Shown: positions 54,287-63,978 of the stretch, piece after piece
Numbering within the stretch: position 1 is the first letter of the stretch
How the letters are laid out: each line of letters starts with the position of its first letter
Source: Rothia sp. P100
GTDB lineage: Bacteria > Actinomycetota > Actinomycetes > Actinomycetales > Micrococcaceae
Direction: 5' to 3'
DNA length: 64,000 bases
NCBI RefSeq assembly: GCF_023712425.1
Contig: NZ_JAMAYG010000003.1
Location: 363,452-427,451 of the forward strand
The notes under the pieces: model-generated
Seen by the model: only the letters and a program-made list of their open reading frames with translations
Told to the model about the DNA's origin: nothing
Database searches by the model: none
Made by a program: the position numbers and the translations under genes

Positions 54287-55441
54287 ATGGATGTTCTAAT
54301 AGCAGTCGATAAATTCAAGGGAACCCTCAGCGGCAAGGATCTCGCAGAAACTCTAGCTGCCGGGATAAGGCGGATTGATAGGTCGCTGAACCCGGTCATC
54401 TGCCCTATCGCCGACGGTGGGGACGGGACGGTAGACGCTGCTCTTGCTGCCGGGTACACCGAGGTGACGTGCCAGGTGACCGGCCCTCTCCCGTCCATTG
54501 AGGGCCTAGCTCAGGTTGAGGCTCGGTATGCCTTTGATGAAGAAACATTGACCGCAGTAATAGAAATCGCTGAAGCTGCGGGTATTTGGCGTCTACGTCA
54601 GCACCAGCTGGACACATGGAATGCCACGTCTTACGGGGCTGGCGAACTGGTGCGTCACGCCCTGGAAATTGGCGCTAAAACCCTGGTTATTGGTGTGGGA
54701 GGGTCTGCCACTACCGATGGCGGTGCTGGTCTCATGCAGGCATTGGGTGCCTCTTTGAGGGATGCTGACGGGCAGGAGCTTACCCCTGGCGGTGGCGCTC
54801 TTGCGTCTCTGGATGTCCTGGATTTTTCCGGTCTTGGCGCACGGTTAGATGAGGTTCAAATCTTTGTCGCCTGTGATGTCACCAACCCCCTGACTGGCAG
54901 CAATGGAGCTGCCTCAGTCTATGGGCCCCAGAAGGGTGCCAGTGAAGAACAGGTAAACCTGCTCGACCAAAATTTACAAAAACTAGCTATATCAGTTGAG
55001 CAAGAGCTTAATGTTTCACGTGGAACTTATGCAGATGCACGCGGCGCGGGCGCTGCCGGTGGGCTGGGCTTTGCCTGCCTATCGGTGCTGGGTGCTACCA
55101 TGCGCCCCGGCACAGAGGTCTGTTTCGAACTCACTGGGTTTACCCAAAAATTACCTGCAGCAGACATCGTCATTACCGGGGAGGGTAAGCTGGATACTCA
55201 AACTTTGCAGGGAAAAGGCCCCGCGGGGGTGGCACGGGAGGCTAAGGAACAGGGGAAAACGGTGCTTGCCGTCTGTGGGCTTAACGAGCTAGAAGAGGAC
55301 GCCTGGAGGCAGGCGGGCTTTGATGACGTCTATTCGGTGGTGGGTGCCGGAGCCAGCCTCGAAGAATCCTTGGCTGATCCGCGCCGTTTTGTGGAGCAAC
55401 TGGGTGAGGCAATCGCCAGAGACTACCTCACCGGTCGCTAA
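54287..55441 (+). CDS. glycerate kinase (type I)
   Basis: A 384-residue kinase of glycerate, of the GlxK/GarK family. MDVLIAVDKFKGTLSG starts it at the second ATG, where family proteins start. ADGGDGTVDAALAAG and GVGGSATTDGGAGLMQALGA are the signatures; TNPLTGSNGAASVYGPQKGA follows. It is alone in its transcript. A parS-like sequence lies within it at 55012-55027. Confidence 0.93.
   Translation: MDVLIAVDKFKGTLSGKDLAETLAAGIRRIDRSLNPVICPIADGGDGTVDAALAAGYTEVTCQVTGPLPSIEGLAQVEARYAFDEETLTAVIEIAEAAGIWRLRQHQLDTWNATSYGAGELVRHALEIGAKTLVIGVGGSATTDGGAGLMQALGASLRDADGQELTPGGGALASLDVLDFSGLGARLDEVQIFVACDVTNPLTGSNGAASVYGPQKGASEEQVNLLDQNLQKLAISVEQELNVSRGTYADARGAGAAGGLGFACLSVLGATMRPGTEVCFELTGFTQKLPAADIVITGEGKLDTQTLQGKGPAGVAREAKEQGKTVLAVCGLNELEEDAWRQAGFDDVYSVVGAGASLEESLADPRRFVEQLGEAIARDYLTGR
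55012..55027. promoter_or_regulatory. parS: parS-like site inside the glycerate kinase gene
   Basis: TGTTTCACGTGGAACT, two mismatches from consensus. About 28 kb from oriC and about 20 kb from the last perfect parS. Could be a weak ParB site or chance. Confidence 0.35.
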
Positions 55442-55503
55442 GAAATGGGCGCTATTTGTGGCATTGGTGCACCCTGCCCCCGATGCAGGTGTGAACGCCG
55501 TTC

Positions 55504-56559
55504 TTAGGCGGCGCGGGTGTGTGCCACTGCGTCAGCTAGATTTTCCAAAAGAGTAGTTTCTTCAAGAATCCAGGCGACCGAGAGCGGGGAGGCTGCCGAG
55601 AGAGCAAGCCCCGGGTGCTTGTCATCTTCAAAAATCACCGCGTCATTCTTGAGAGCTGGCATCTGAGCAAAGAGCTTGTTCTCGCGCACTGCTGCTTCTT
55701 CATCGGAAGAATTAGTCCAAGCCCATAGGGCATCGCACTCTACGGTATCGAGTACCTCAGAAGAAATGTTCAAGAAAACGGATTCTGCCCCGGTCTCATG
55801 TTCCACAATGTAGGGTGCATTAACCATACCCAGCGATTTAAAGAACTGAGGGCGGGAATCCTTGGAGGTATAAGCGCCAAAGGTGTTCTGCTCCGCGTCA
55901 AAGTAACCTGCCATGAAGCTAGCTCCCTTGATGGTAGGGAAGTCTTCGACCTTCTGCGCTATCAGCTTTTCGGTATCCTTGATGACTTGAGTGGCATCGT
56001 CCTCACGGCGTAGCATGGCACCCGCCATTTCAAGACACTGCTGCCAGCTGGTTTCATAAGCACCTACTCCCTCGGGGGCGGGGACCACCGGGGCAATTGC
56101 GGCCAGCTTGTCATAAACCTCCTGGGAAGTATCGCCGTAGGGCACAAAAATGGCGTCTGGATCAAGCTTTGCCAGCTCTTCATAGTTGGGTCCATCGGTT
56201 TCTGAGTAGCGGGTGATGTCATCAAGGTTTCCACCCAGCTCAGATAACTTGGCGTCGAACCAATCCGTGGAATCATTACTGTTCTGACCCCAGCTCACCA
56301 GCGGAACACCCGCCGGAATGATCCCCAGAGCCAGCAGGACGTCGGGGTTCTTCCAGGGTTGCACCACGGCAATGCGCTGAGGAACCTGCTTGAAGGTTGT
56401 GCTGCCGAAGGCATGCTTGACAGTGTATTCACCACCGGTATCTGCAGACGGTGCGGTGGAACTCGCCGAATCACCTGATCCGGTGGAACAGGCTGAGAGC
56501 AGGCCAGCGGTGGCAGTAGCTAGTGAGAGCTGCAAAAAGCGAGCGCGTGAAATTTTCAT
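55504..56559 (-). CDS. iron-siderophore ABC transporter substrate-binding lipoprotein
   Basis: A 351-residue protein. The signal peptide ends with LLSACS, a lipobox with Cys at residue 24, so it is a membrane-anchored lipoprotein. The rest has the FecB/PeripBP_2 pattern: TVKHAFGSTTFKQVPQRIAV and LLALGIIPAGVPL, with VAWILEE late. An IdeR/DtxR-like box lies just upstream. No permease or ATPase gene is nearby, so the partner complex is elsewhere. Confidence 0.92.
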   Translation of the reverse strand: MKISRARFLQLSLATATAGLLSACSTGSGDSASSTAPSADTGGEYTVKHAFGSTTFKQVPQRIAVVQPWKNPDVLLALGIIPAGVPLVSWGQNSNDSTDWFDAKLSELGGNLDDITRYSETDGPNYEELAKLDPDAIFVPYGDTSQEVYDKLAAIAPVVPAPEGVGAYETSWQQCLEMAGAMLRREDDATQVIKDTEKLIAQKVEDFPTIKGASFMAGYFDAEQNTFGAYTSKDSRPQFFKSLGMVNAPYIVEHETGAESVFLNISSEVLDTVECDALWAWTNSSDEEAAVRENKLFAQMPALKNDAVIFEDDKHPGLALSAASPLSVAWILEETTLLENLADAVAHTRAA

Positions 56560-56575
56560 CGGTTCTCCTGATGTA

Positions 56576-56594
56576 TAAGGTTTACCTAACCTAG
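56576..56594. promoter_or_regulatory. IdeR/DtxR-type iron box upstream of the siderophore-binding gene
   Basis: On the minus strand CTAGGTTAGGTAAACCTTA fits 15 of 19 positions of the DtxR consensus (TTAGGTTAGSCTAACCTAA). It lies 16 bp upstream of the ATG at 56559. Iron repression is the likely effect. Confidence 0.75.
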
Positions 56595-56831
56595 AAGAAA
56601 CTATAACCTAATTTCTTTAGGAAAGATGCATTTGATGCCCTCCCTGATTTGGCTGCCTCGTCGACGCGATGATCTGGGCTTTGCTGATACTCACCCTGGT
56701 GCAAATAACCGGCATCCTTTGGCGGAAAAAGGGGTTAAAAGCGCACCCTTTATACCTTTTTGGGTAGAGAACTTTCGCGGGCCAGGTGAGATGATAGAGG
56801 TTCATCAAAGATCATTTATAAGGGGTTTGCC

Positions 56832-58196
56832 GTGTCTGAAAGCCAGTCTGAGTTTGTTCGTACTCCACCGCACGATGACACCGCCGAACAGTCGGTGCTG
56901 GGCGGCATGATGCTGTCTAAGGACGCTATCGCTGACGTTGTTGAGGTCATTGGTGGCGGTGCTGATTTTTATAAACCTGCCCACGAGGGTATCTATGAGG
57001 CCATTATTCACCTCTACGGGCACGGTGAACCGGCTGATGCAATCACGGTTGCCGATGAGCTGACCAAACGCGGTGAGCTGAACCGGGTGGGTGGTGCAGC
57101 CTATCTGCACAGCCTGATTGCTAGCGTCCCTACAGCCGCTAACGCTGGTTTTTATGCTGAAATTGTTGCCGAGCGCGCCATGCTGCGCCGCCTAGTGGAG
57201 GCTGGCACTAAGATTGTGCAGATTGGCTACAGTGGTGACGGTGAAGCTGAGGACCTGGTCAACCGGGCACAGGCTGAGATTTACGGTGTCTCGAGCAATA
57301 ACACCAAAGAAGATTATGTGGTGCTGTCTGAGGCGATGAACTCGACTGTCGATGAGATTGAAGCTAACGGTTCTCGTGCCGGTGGCATCCACGGTGTACC
57401 AACCGGTTTCATTGAATTTGATGAGCTCACCGCCGGTCTGCAGGCGGGCCAGATGATTGTAATTGCGGCGCGCCCGGCCATGGGTAAATCCACATTCGCA
57501 TTAGATATCGCCAGGTCAGCGGCTATTAAGCACAATATGACCACTGTTTTCTTCTCCCTGGAAATGGGCCGCAATGAGATTGCGATGAAGATTCTTTCTG
57601 CTGAGGCGGGCATCAACCTATCCGATTTGCGGAAGGGCAAGCTGGACGATGACCAGTGGGCAAAAATTGCTACGGCTATGGGCAAAATGGATAGCGCCCC
57701 GCTCTTTATCGACGATTCACCCAACATGACTCTCATGGAAATTCGCGCTAAGGCCCGCCGCCTGAAGCAGAAGAATAACCTCAAGCTGATTGTGCTGGAC
57801 TATCTGCAGCTGATGAGCTCGGGTAAGAAGGTCGAATCACGTCAGCAGGAAGTCTCGGAGTTCTCCCGTGCCCTGAAGCTGATGGCTAAGGAGCTTGAGG
57901 TGCCGGTCATTGCCCTGTCCCAGCTCAACCGTGGCTCAGAACAGCGCACGGACAAGAAACCGCAGGTTTCAGATCTTCGCGAAAGTGGATCCATAGAGCA
58001 AGATGCGGATATGGTGATCCTTCTGCACCGTGAGGACTACTACGAGAAAGAGTCCACGCGTGCAGGTGAGGCTGACGTGATTGTGGCTAAGCACCGTAAC
58101 GGCCCCACTAAGACCATCGCGGTTGCCTTCCAGGGCCACTACTCGCGCTTTGCCAACATGGTGCACGATTCCTACGGAGGTTCGGAGAGTTTCTAA
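56832..58196 (+). CDS. dnaB: replicative DNA helicase DnaB
   Basis: A 454-residue hexameric helicase. The N-terminal domain includes TPPHDDTAEQSVLGGMMLSK. The ATPase core has ARPAMGKSTFALDIARSAA (Walker A), FFSLEMGRNEIAMKIL, LIVLDYLQLMSSG (Walker B) and SQLNRGSEQRTDKKPQVSDL. No intein. GTG start with AAGGGG. Its loader may be the DUF721/DciA protein at 21609. Confidence 0.97.
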   Translation: MSESQSEFVRTPPHDDTAEQSVLGGMMLSKDAIADVVEVIGGGADFYKPAHEGIYEAIIHLYGHGEPADAITVADELTKRGELNRVGGAAYLHSLIASVPTAANAGFYAEIVAERAMLRRLVEAGTKIVQIGYSGDGEAEDLVNRAQAEIYGVSSNNTKEDYVVLSEAMNSTVDEIEANGSRAGGIHGVPTGFIEFDELTAGLQAGQMIVIAARPAMGKSTFALDIARSAAIKHNMTTVFFSLEMGRNEIAMKILSAEAGINLSDLRKGKLDDDQWAKIATAMGKMDSAPLFIDDSPNMTLMEIRAKARRLKQKNNLKLIVLDYLQLMSSGKKVESRQQEVSEFSRALKLMAKELEVPVIALSQLNRGSEQRTDKKPQVSDLRESGSIEQDADMVILLHREDYYEKESTRAGEADVIVAKHRNGPTKTIAVAFQGHYSRFANMVHDSYGGSESF

Positions 58197-58215
58197 CCCT
58201 GACCACCGTCACCGC

Positions 58216-58250
58216 CGGACGCCCGCTGTTAACTTCACTGCGGGCGTCCT
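58216..58250 (+). terminator. terminator after dnaB
   Basis: Stem GGACGCCCGC / GCGGGCGTCC with a long loop, then TGCTTTC. Confidence 0.75.
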
Positions 58251-58336
58251 GCTTTCTATCTGCCTCTAACGACCACTCGAAAGACCACCCTCACAAACTT
58301 CACTGACCACGTCCAGGTTTTTGAGCAAGCCGCTGC

Positions 58337-58693
58337 TCAGATGCGGGTGCAGAACCCCGACCAGGCACCGTCCTGCTTGAAGAAATCCTCATCAAGAACT
58401 TCGGTTCCACAGAGTTCTTCATTAACAAAGCGATCGGTGGGGCGTTGCGCCAGCACTCCATAACAGACCCTGTTTGGGTAGCTAACTTCATCACCCGTCA
58501 CAGCCAGCATATGGTCCCTCTGAGCATCCGTGAGGGCGCTAAACGACTGCCTAAAAGTCTCAAAAGATAAGGGTGTGGGCGGTACGGTAGGGATATGAGC
58601 ACTTTTGATCCTGTAACACCCCAGACCGAAACTACTGGCGTACTCACTGGTAAAACTATCGGTATTACTGCCTCCCGCAAGGCTGAAGAGCAA
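58337..58693 (-). CDS. possible gene or gene fragment antisense to the hemD 5' end
   Basis: A minus-strand frame ending at 58337. Its last 75 codons read like real protein (for example FRQSFSALTDAQRD, GDEVSYPNRVCYGVLAQR, DRFVNEELCGTEVLDEDFF). The only ATG start, at 58693, lies about 100 bases inside the 5' end of the opposite-strand HemD-like gene, so either the start is wrong or this is a decayed remnant. No family recognised. Codon quality supports it having been coding. Confidence 0.38.
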   Translation of the reverse strand: MLFSLAGGSNTDSFTSEYASSFGLGCYRIKSAHIPTVPPTPLSFETFRQSFSALTDAQRDHMLAVTGDEVSYPNRVCYGVLAQRPTDRFVNEELCGTEVLDEDFFKQDGAWSGFCTRI

Positions 58694-59458
58694 GCTGCCG
58701 CTTTTGAGCGTAGCGGGGCGCAGGTTCTGCTGGCTCCTACCGTGCGGATCGTGCCGGTCGAGGACGACGCTGCCCTTCTAGAGATAACTGAACAGGTTAT
58801 TGCCAACCCACCCCAGGTCCTCCTGGTCACCACCGGTTACGGGCTGAACGGTTGGCTGGAGGCAGCGCGTGCTCGCGGACGTGAGGCAGATCTTTTGGCG
58901 GCTTTAGAAGGTGCTGAAATTTTGGTGCGCGGCGCTAAAGGTAGAGGAGCGGTGCGTGCCCTGGGCTGGCAGGACGCCGGCATGGCAGCAGAGGAACGCA
59001 CCTCGGCGCTGGTGGATTTGGCGTTAGAGCGCGGTGTCACCGGCAAACATCTAGTGATTCAGCAGCACGGTTCCCCAGACACCGCGCAGGAAGACCGCCT
59101 GGTTCGGGCGGGTGCCACGGTGACTGCGGCGGTGCCCCACCGGTGGGAAGCCCCTGAAGAACCGCAGCGGGTTCAGCAACTTCTTGATGAAACTCTTGCC
59201 GGGCGGGTGGACGCCATTACTTTTACTGCCGCCCCGGCGGTAGTTGCTCTTTTTGATGCTGCCCGCGCCGCCGGCGTCCTAGAAGCTCTGGTGCAGAAGT
59301 TTAAGACCTCGGTGATTGCGGCCTCTGTGGGTCCGGTGACTTCTGAGCCGCTAGAAGCTGAGGGGATTACTCCGCTGGCCCCCGAACGCTACCGACTGGG
59401 TGCCCTGATTAAAGAACTCACCGGCGCGCTCTCTGCGCCGGGCACTCAGCACGAGTAG
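58595..59458 (+). CDS. hemD: uroporphyrinogen-III synthase-like protein
   Basis: A 287-residue protein with the two-domain HemD fold. Landmarks: LTGKTIGITASRKAEEQAAA, VLLVTTGYGLNGWLEAARAR, a central GKHLVIQQHGSPD, and a late VIAASVGPVTSEPLEAEGI (the conserved SIGPVT region). HemD closes and isomerises hydroxymethylbilane. Some actinobacterial paralogues are fused or linked to regulators, so the exact role of this copy is not certain. No other hem gene is adjacent. Confidence 0.85.
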   Translation: MSTFDPVTPQTETTGVLTGKTIGITASRKAEEQAAAFERSGAQVLLAPTVRIVPVEDDAALLEITEQVIANPPQVLLVTTGYGLNGWLEAARARGREADLLAALEGAEILVRGAKGRGAVRALGWQDAGMAAEERTSALVDLALERGVTGKHLVIQQHGSPDTAQEDRLVRAGATVTAAVPHRWEAPEEPQRVQQLLDETLAGRVDAITFTAAPAVVALFDAARAAGVLEALVQKFKTSVIAASVGPVTSEPLEAEGITPLAPERYRLGALIKELTGALSAPGTQHE

Positions 59459-59713
59459 GGGTAACTGCGCCTTTCTATTGATGGTGCGCATCTTTGGGGT
59501 GCGTGTGCTCAACGGCTGAAACGGTTTTGATGCGGTCACCATTATTATGTTGGGCGCGGTTGCTGGCCGTGTGGTCATCGGAGATCCACCCTTGCCGCTG
59601 ACGGGGTGGGGGGCGTCGACCGGGTGCAAAGGTAGAGCTAGGTCTACCCAGCGGTTGCTAAGAGTAGAGCCCGCCCCACTGTGCAACTGCCCGCTGGGCG
59701 AAAGAATAGAAGC

Positions 59714-61156
59714 ATGACAACCGAACACACCTTTACATCCCCATCACCTACTCCTTCAGACCCCACCCCTGCAGACACCGCCGCTCATCTCCCGAGCACC
59801 GGCCAAGCAACGGGCGATACGGCGTCTACGCCGCAGCACCTCAACAGCATCTGGCGTCGCCTCGCCAACCCTCTCTATATTTTCAGTACTACACCATGGA
59901 CAGCGCTCGCTGTGCTCGTGGTTCAGGGGCTGATTGCCACGGCTTTCATTACTGTTACAGCCAGCATTATCGGCGTCCTGGCACTTCCCCTCATCGCTAT
60001 CGGCTTTGGCTACTATGAGCGCTGGCGTCTGAAAGCAACCGGTTTTGGGCTTATACCCAACGGCCATGTGAACTTCCCCGATAACAGGGGTTTCGATCAG
60101 CTGCTCTTCCGCTACAAGGAGGTTGCTACTTGGCGGGAGGTTGGCTCGCTACTCATCACCACTTTGTGGGGTAGTGTCGCCGGTGTTTTGGTGACCTTGC
60201 AGGTGGCGGCCATTGGTTCTCTGGCGTGGCTGGGTTACCTCATTGGTCAGGCGCAGCAGGTCTATCGTCCTTCTGAAGGGGTTAACATCTTTGACTTTTT
60301 CGTTGCGACATCTACTTCTCCTGAGGTGATGGTCTCTAACGGCTATTCACTGATCGACCCGGCCCTCTGGTGGGTTCCAGTGGCGGCTATCCCCTTTGCT
60401 CTTGTTCTTTTCGCTTACCTTAACGGTGTACTAGCGGCTAGCGGTGCCAGCCTATCCAAGCTGGTTCTCTCTCCTCGTCCTGAGGAATTCGAGCGTCAGA
60501 CTGCCAAACTGGCGGAGTCCCGTACCAAGATTGTCGATGCTTTTGAGGGAGAACGCCGCCGCATTGAACGTAACTTGCACGACGGCGTGCAGCAGGAGCT
60601 GGTCAACCTTAACCTACGCCTGGGTCTGGCGGAACTAGAGGCGAAGAATCTAGCTGCTGAAACCAAAAGCGAAAGAGCTGATGCGGTACACGGGCATATC
60701 GTGCAGGCTCGCACTCAGCTATCCCACGCTCAGACCACCCTGCGTGACACGGTCCGCGGTATTTACCCGGCTGTCCTTGAAGACCACGGCCTACGTGCAG
60801 CTTTAGAGGAGCTGACCCGACACAGCGTCCTGCCCCTGCATCTGGTCTATGATGCTCCCGCTCGTCTGCCCCGCGACATTGAGCGCACCGCCTACTACAC
60901 AGTCAATGAAGCGCTGACCAATACGGTTAAGCATGCTGTTGCTTCCCGTCTAGTGGTCACTGTGCACCAGTCCGGTGATTCACTGGTCGTGATTTCTGAG
61001 GACGATGGCCGCGGTGGAGCTACCCCAGATGCTGGCACTGGTCTATCCGGTCTAACGGAGCGTGCAGCTGCAATCGGCGGTACGGTGCAGGTGACCTCAC
61101 CGGTAGAAGGTGGCACCCGCATCACTCTGGTGCTTCCCCTACTGGTTCAATCCTAA
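59714..61156 (+). CDS. sensor histidine kinase, LiaS/NarL-type
   Basis: A 480-residue kinase. The first 40 residues are a Ser/Thr/Pro-rich stretch. Four hydrophobic segments lie between about residues 55 and 255, with long loops. The phosphoacceptor is ERRRIERNLHDGVQQELVNL (His about residue 289), and the ATPase shows VNEALTNTVKHAVASRLVV and EDDGRGGATPDAGTGLSGL. The ATG at 59714 is preferred over an upstream reading with no family similarity. The response regulator follows 97 bp downstream. Confidence 0.92.
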   Translation: MTTEHTFTSPSPTPSDPTPADTAAHLPSTGQATGDTASTPQHLNSIWRRLANPLYIFSTTPWTALAVLVVQGLIATAFITVTASIIGVLALPLIAIGFGYYERWRLKATGFGLIPNGHVNFPDNRGFDQLLFRYKEVATWREVGSLLITTLWGSVAGVLVTLQVAAIGSLAWLGYLIGQAQQVYRPSEGVNIFDFFVATSTSPEVMVSNGYSLIDPALWWVPVAAIPFALVLFAYLNGVLAASGASLSKLVLSPRPEEFERQTAKLAESRTKIVDAFEGERRRIERNLHDGVQQELVNLNLRLGLAELEAKNLAAETKSERADAVHGHIVQARTQLSHAQTTLRDTVRGIYPAVLEDHGLRAALEELTRHSVLPLHLVYDAPARLPRDIERTAYYTVNEALTNTVKHAVASRLVVTVHQSGDSLVVISEDDGRGGATPDAGTGLSGLTERAAAIGGTVQVTSPVEGGTRITLVLPLLVQS

Positions 61157-61253
61157 ATCCCTCAAACCCCTTACAGGTGGTGTTTCGTATGAAGCGCCAC
61201 CTGCTCGGGCATGTAAAACTCGTTCTAAGACCGCCTACCGAAGGGCCCCAGCT

Positions 61254-61970
61254 ATGCGTATCATCCTTGCCGAAGACTCCACCCTCTTGCGGGAGGGGCT
61301 GAAGATGGTCTTGGGCGCTCTAGGGCACACTGTAGTTGCTGAAGTAGCAGATGCTCCCGCGCTCCTTGCAGCCGTCACTGCTGCAGCATCGCAGTCGCCC
61401 TCTGCCCCGGCGGTAGATGCGGTTATTACCGATGTGCGCATGCCACCTACCCATACTTCAGACGGTTTGAAGGCCGCTTTACAGCTCCGAGAGATCTATC
61501 CGGAGCTCCCCATCCTGGTGCTCTCGCAGTACATCACCACCGCTTACGCCCGAGAGCTTTTTGCCAGCGGAGCTGCTGGTCTGGGGTACCTCCTCAAGGA
61601 CAGGGTGGGGGATATTGAGGAGTTCGCTGCCGCCTTGGAGGCAATAGCTACCGGCGGCACTGTTATTGACCCGGACGTTGTGCAGCACCTACTAGGTGGG
61701 GGCACCTCTAATCTAGGTTTGGCTGCTTCTGAAGCTGACAAGCCCACAGCAGGGCACGGTGGCGGTGCGCTCGCAGCCCTTTCACCGCGCGAGCTAGAGA
61801 TTCTCAGGTTAATGGCGCAGGGCTGTTCTAACGCTGAGATTGAAGCTGCCCTTTTCATTTCCCCGGCAACGGTGGCTAAGCACGTGGGGAATATCTTCGA
61901 CAAGCTAGGGCTACCAGCTGATACCGGTAACCGGCGGGTGCGTGCTGTCTTGGCTTTTTTGAGGGGCTAG
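61254..61970 (+). CDS. response regulator, LuxR/NarL family
   Basis: A 238-residue regulator. Receiver: MRIILAEDSTLLREGLKMVL, then DAVITDVRMPPTHTSDGLKA with the phosphorylated Asp, and LLKDRVGDIEEFAAAL. An Ala/Gly-rich linker (about 150-170) leads to the helix-turn-helix: LSPRELEILRLMAQGCSNAE and ISPATVAKHVGNIFDKLGL. Partner of the kinase upstream. AAGGG precedes the ATG. Confidence 0.94.
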   Translation: MRIILAEDSTLLREGLKMVLGALGHTVVAEVADAPALLAAVTAAASQSPSAPAVDAVITDVRMPPTHTSDGLKAALQLREIYPELPILVLSQYITTAYARELFASGAAGLGYLLKDRVGDIEEFAAALEAIATGGTVIDPDVVQHLLGGGTSNLGLAASEADKPTAGHGGGALAALSPRELEILRLMAQGCSNAEIEAALFISPATVAKHVGNIFDKLGLPADTGNRRVRAVLAFLRG

Positions 61971-61998
61971 CTATATCTAAGGGGTTGATACCTGAGGT

Positions 61999-62985
61999 TT
62001 ATGACCGGTGAATCATTGCCTCAGCAAGAATTTCCAGCCCACGGTGGGCCTGCTCCGTGCTGGGGGAGAGATTTGAAATCATGATTTCGTCTGCCTGCAC
62101 CATGCCTGCAAAGCGGGTGAGGTAGTCACGAACATCCTCAGCGGTACCCAGGGCGGTGTAGCGTAGCATCTCTAGAATTTGCTGTCCCTGGGCTGAATGC
62201 ACCAGTAGATCGAGCTGGGCATCTGTCATTTCTTGGTCGCCACGGTTCATCATGGCTTTCACGCGTTGGCGGTGAGATTCCACCTGCTGCTCTTTAGCCT
62301 CGTTCATGCTGTCAGCGGCAATGACGTTAGCTGCCGCGATGACGTAGGGTTCATCCAACTGTTCTGAGGGTTGGAAGCGGTCACGGTAGACCCTGATAGC
62401 AGCTTCTAGGTGCGTGGGGGCAAAGTGGGAGGCAAAGGCATAGGGCAGACCTAGCGCTGCAGCAAGGGATGCCCCAAAGAGGGAGGACCCCAGAATGTAG
62501 AGGGGTACATTGGTGCCGTTTCCGGGAGTTGCGTGGACACCGGGGATTTGGGTGTTGCCAGTCAGGTAGCCCTGAAGTTCTTTGACGTCCTGAGGGAAGC
62601 GCTCAGCATCATTGGGGCTACGGCGCAGAGCTTGTAAGGTGCGCATATCGGTGCCGGGTGCGCGGCCAAGCCCCAGGTCGATACGCTCGGGGTACATTTC
62701 AGCGAGGGTACCGAACTGTTCAGCGATAGTAAGAGGTGCATGGTTGGGTAGCATGATGCCGCCTGCTCCCAGGCGGATTGTTGAAGTATGAGCACCTACG
62801 TGGGCAATCAGAACGGCAGGTGCTGAGGACGCAATGGTTTTCATGTTGTGGTGCTCTGCGTACCAGATTCGTTCGTAGCCCAGCTTCTCTGCCAGCTGCG
62901 CCATGTCTACAGATCTCTTAAAGCTATCTGCCGGGCGCTCCCCGGGAAAGATTGAGGCGAAGTCTAATAACGATAGGACGGTCAT
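61999..62985 (-). CDS. LLM class flavin-dependent oxidoreductase (MsnO8 family)
   Basis: A 328-residue luciferase-like monooxygenase. It starts [20 protein letters not shown] (ATG 62985 with AGGAG seven bases upstream; the longer reading is rejected). [20 protein letters not shown] and [20 protein letters not shown] are the conserved substrate and flavin segments, and [13 protein letters not shown] follows. Substrate unknown. Convergent with the response regulator. Confidence 0.92.
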   Translation of the reverse strand: MTVLSLLDFASIFPGERPADSFKRSVDMAQLAEKLGYERIWYAEHHNMKTIASSAPAVLIAHVGAHTSTIRLGAGGIMLPNHAPLTIAEQFGTLAEMYPERIDLGLGRAPGTDMRTLQALRRSPNDAERFPQDVKELQGYLTGNTQIPGVHATPGNGTNVPLYILGSSLFGASLAAALGLPYAFASHFAPTHLEAAIRVYRDRFQPSEQLDEPYVIAAANVIAADSMNEAKEQQVESHRQRVKAMMNRGDQEMTDAQLDLLVHSAQGQQILEMLRYTALGTAEDVRDYLTRFAGMVQADEIMISNLSPSTEQAHRGLEILAEAMIHRS

Positions 62986-63529
62986 GGCGGTGCTCCTTAT
63001 AAGGTACTGGGATATATGTCTTTGTAACGCTGGTGTGGGCCCTAACATTCCTGGGAGCTAAAGAGTGTGCAGTTCTTTGGGGGGCTCTGGGTGGAAATTA
63101 GATGGTTTTTGGGGGCTTAGCGGGAGGAAACTAGGGTGATAGGGTGAAATTTTGAAGAAATTATTATGTACTGGGTCATAGACTTAAGCCATAGACCCAC
63201 CCCACACCAACTCTCTGACCAGTGCAAACGTAGACCACTCCCAGCCCAAGGGCACTCAAAACCACCCCTTGGCAGCCCTTCGCGAGGCAAAAAGGCTCTT
63301 TTTCGAGTTGCGCCCCTGTTTGAACCTGCGTAAAGTATTACCAGTCGCCGCGGCACAGGGATAAAAACCTGAAGGCCACGGAAGGACAAAACGCCTAATC
63401 ACATAGTGTTTCCCACTGCTTGAAGAAGAAGAATCTTCGCAGTCACCGAGAAGATCATCTACTGATCATTTGAAGGACAAGCGAAAATCTAAACAACAAA
63501 CGGTGTGGTCGGCATCACGCTAAAACGAG
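62986..63529. other. spacer between the monooxygenase and the rRNA promoter
   Basis: About 540 bp with no convincing gene. The minus-strand open frame at 63117-63389 has no ribosome site or family features. Local composition turns A-rich from 63410. Confidence 0.4.
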
Positions 63530-63558
63530 TTGCCAACCAAAAAGAAACACGATAGACT
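63530..63558 (+). promoter_or_regulatory. rRNA operon promoter
   Basis: -35 TTGCCA (63530-63535), 17-bp spacer, -10 TAGACT (63553-63558), about 420 bp upstream of 16S. Both hexamers are close to the sigma-70-type consensus. Confidence 0.75.
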
Positions 63559-63564
63559 AGACGA

Positions 63565-63978
63565 GTTGCCCAAACAAAAGGGTAACAACAAAACACCATT
63601 TGATGACTGATCACAAAACAGTTCATGAACACGCTTCGTGTGTGAATATGATGTGATGCGGTTTGTTGTTTGAAAACTCAATAACGCACTAAAGAACAAA
63701 TAATGATTCTTTCGTCCAAACTAACACTAAAGTTCAACACATTTGTTGGACCGTTGGTTTTGGATTTGAACTGATACCAAATAATTAATACAAAGTCGTT
63801 CAACCTTCACTTCACGGTGGTGGTAGAGCGCGAATTTGATAATCAGATGGTTTCAGATTGACAGTTTGAGTCGCCACATTTTGCTCCTATTAAGCACAGG
63901 AGGAGGATCACCCCGTGATCCTTTGGTGGCTCGTTTCAATGAGATACAGAAAATTATCAAGCTACTCGATTAAAGAGA
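63565..63978 (+). other. 16S rRNA leader
   Basis: Transcribed leader between the promoter and 16S. It holds TTTGTTGTTTGAAAACTCAA near 63661-63681, the typical actinobacterial pre-rRNA leader/antitermination-type motif, and is A/T-rich. GAGTTGCC repeats at about 63527-63534 and 63562-63569 straddle the promoter. Confidence 0.6.

Noticed and set aside
63117..63389. Minus-strand frame of 90 codons before the rRNA promoter
   Set aside because: No ribosome site, no family features and low-complexity composition.
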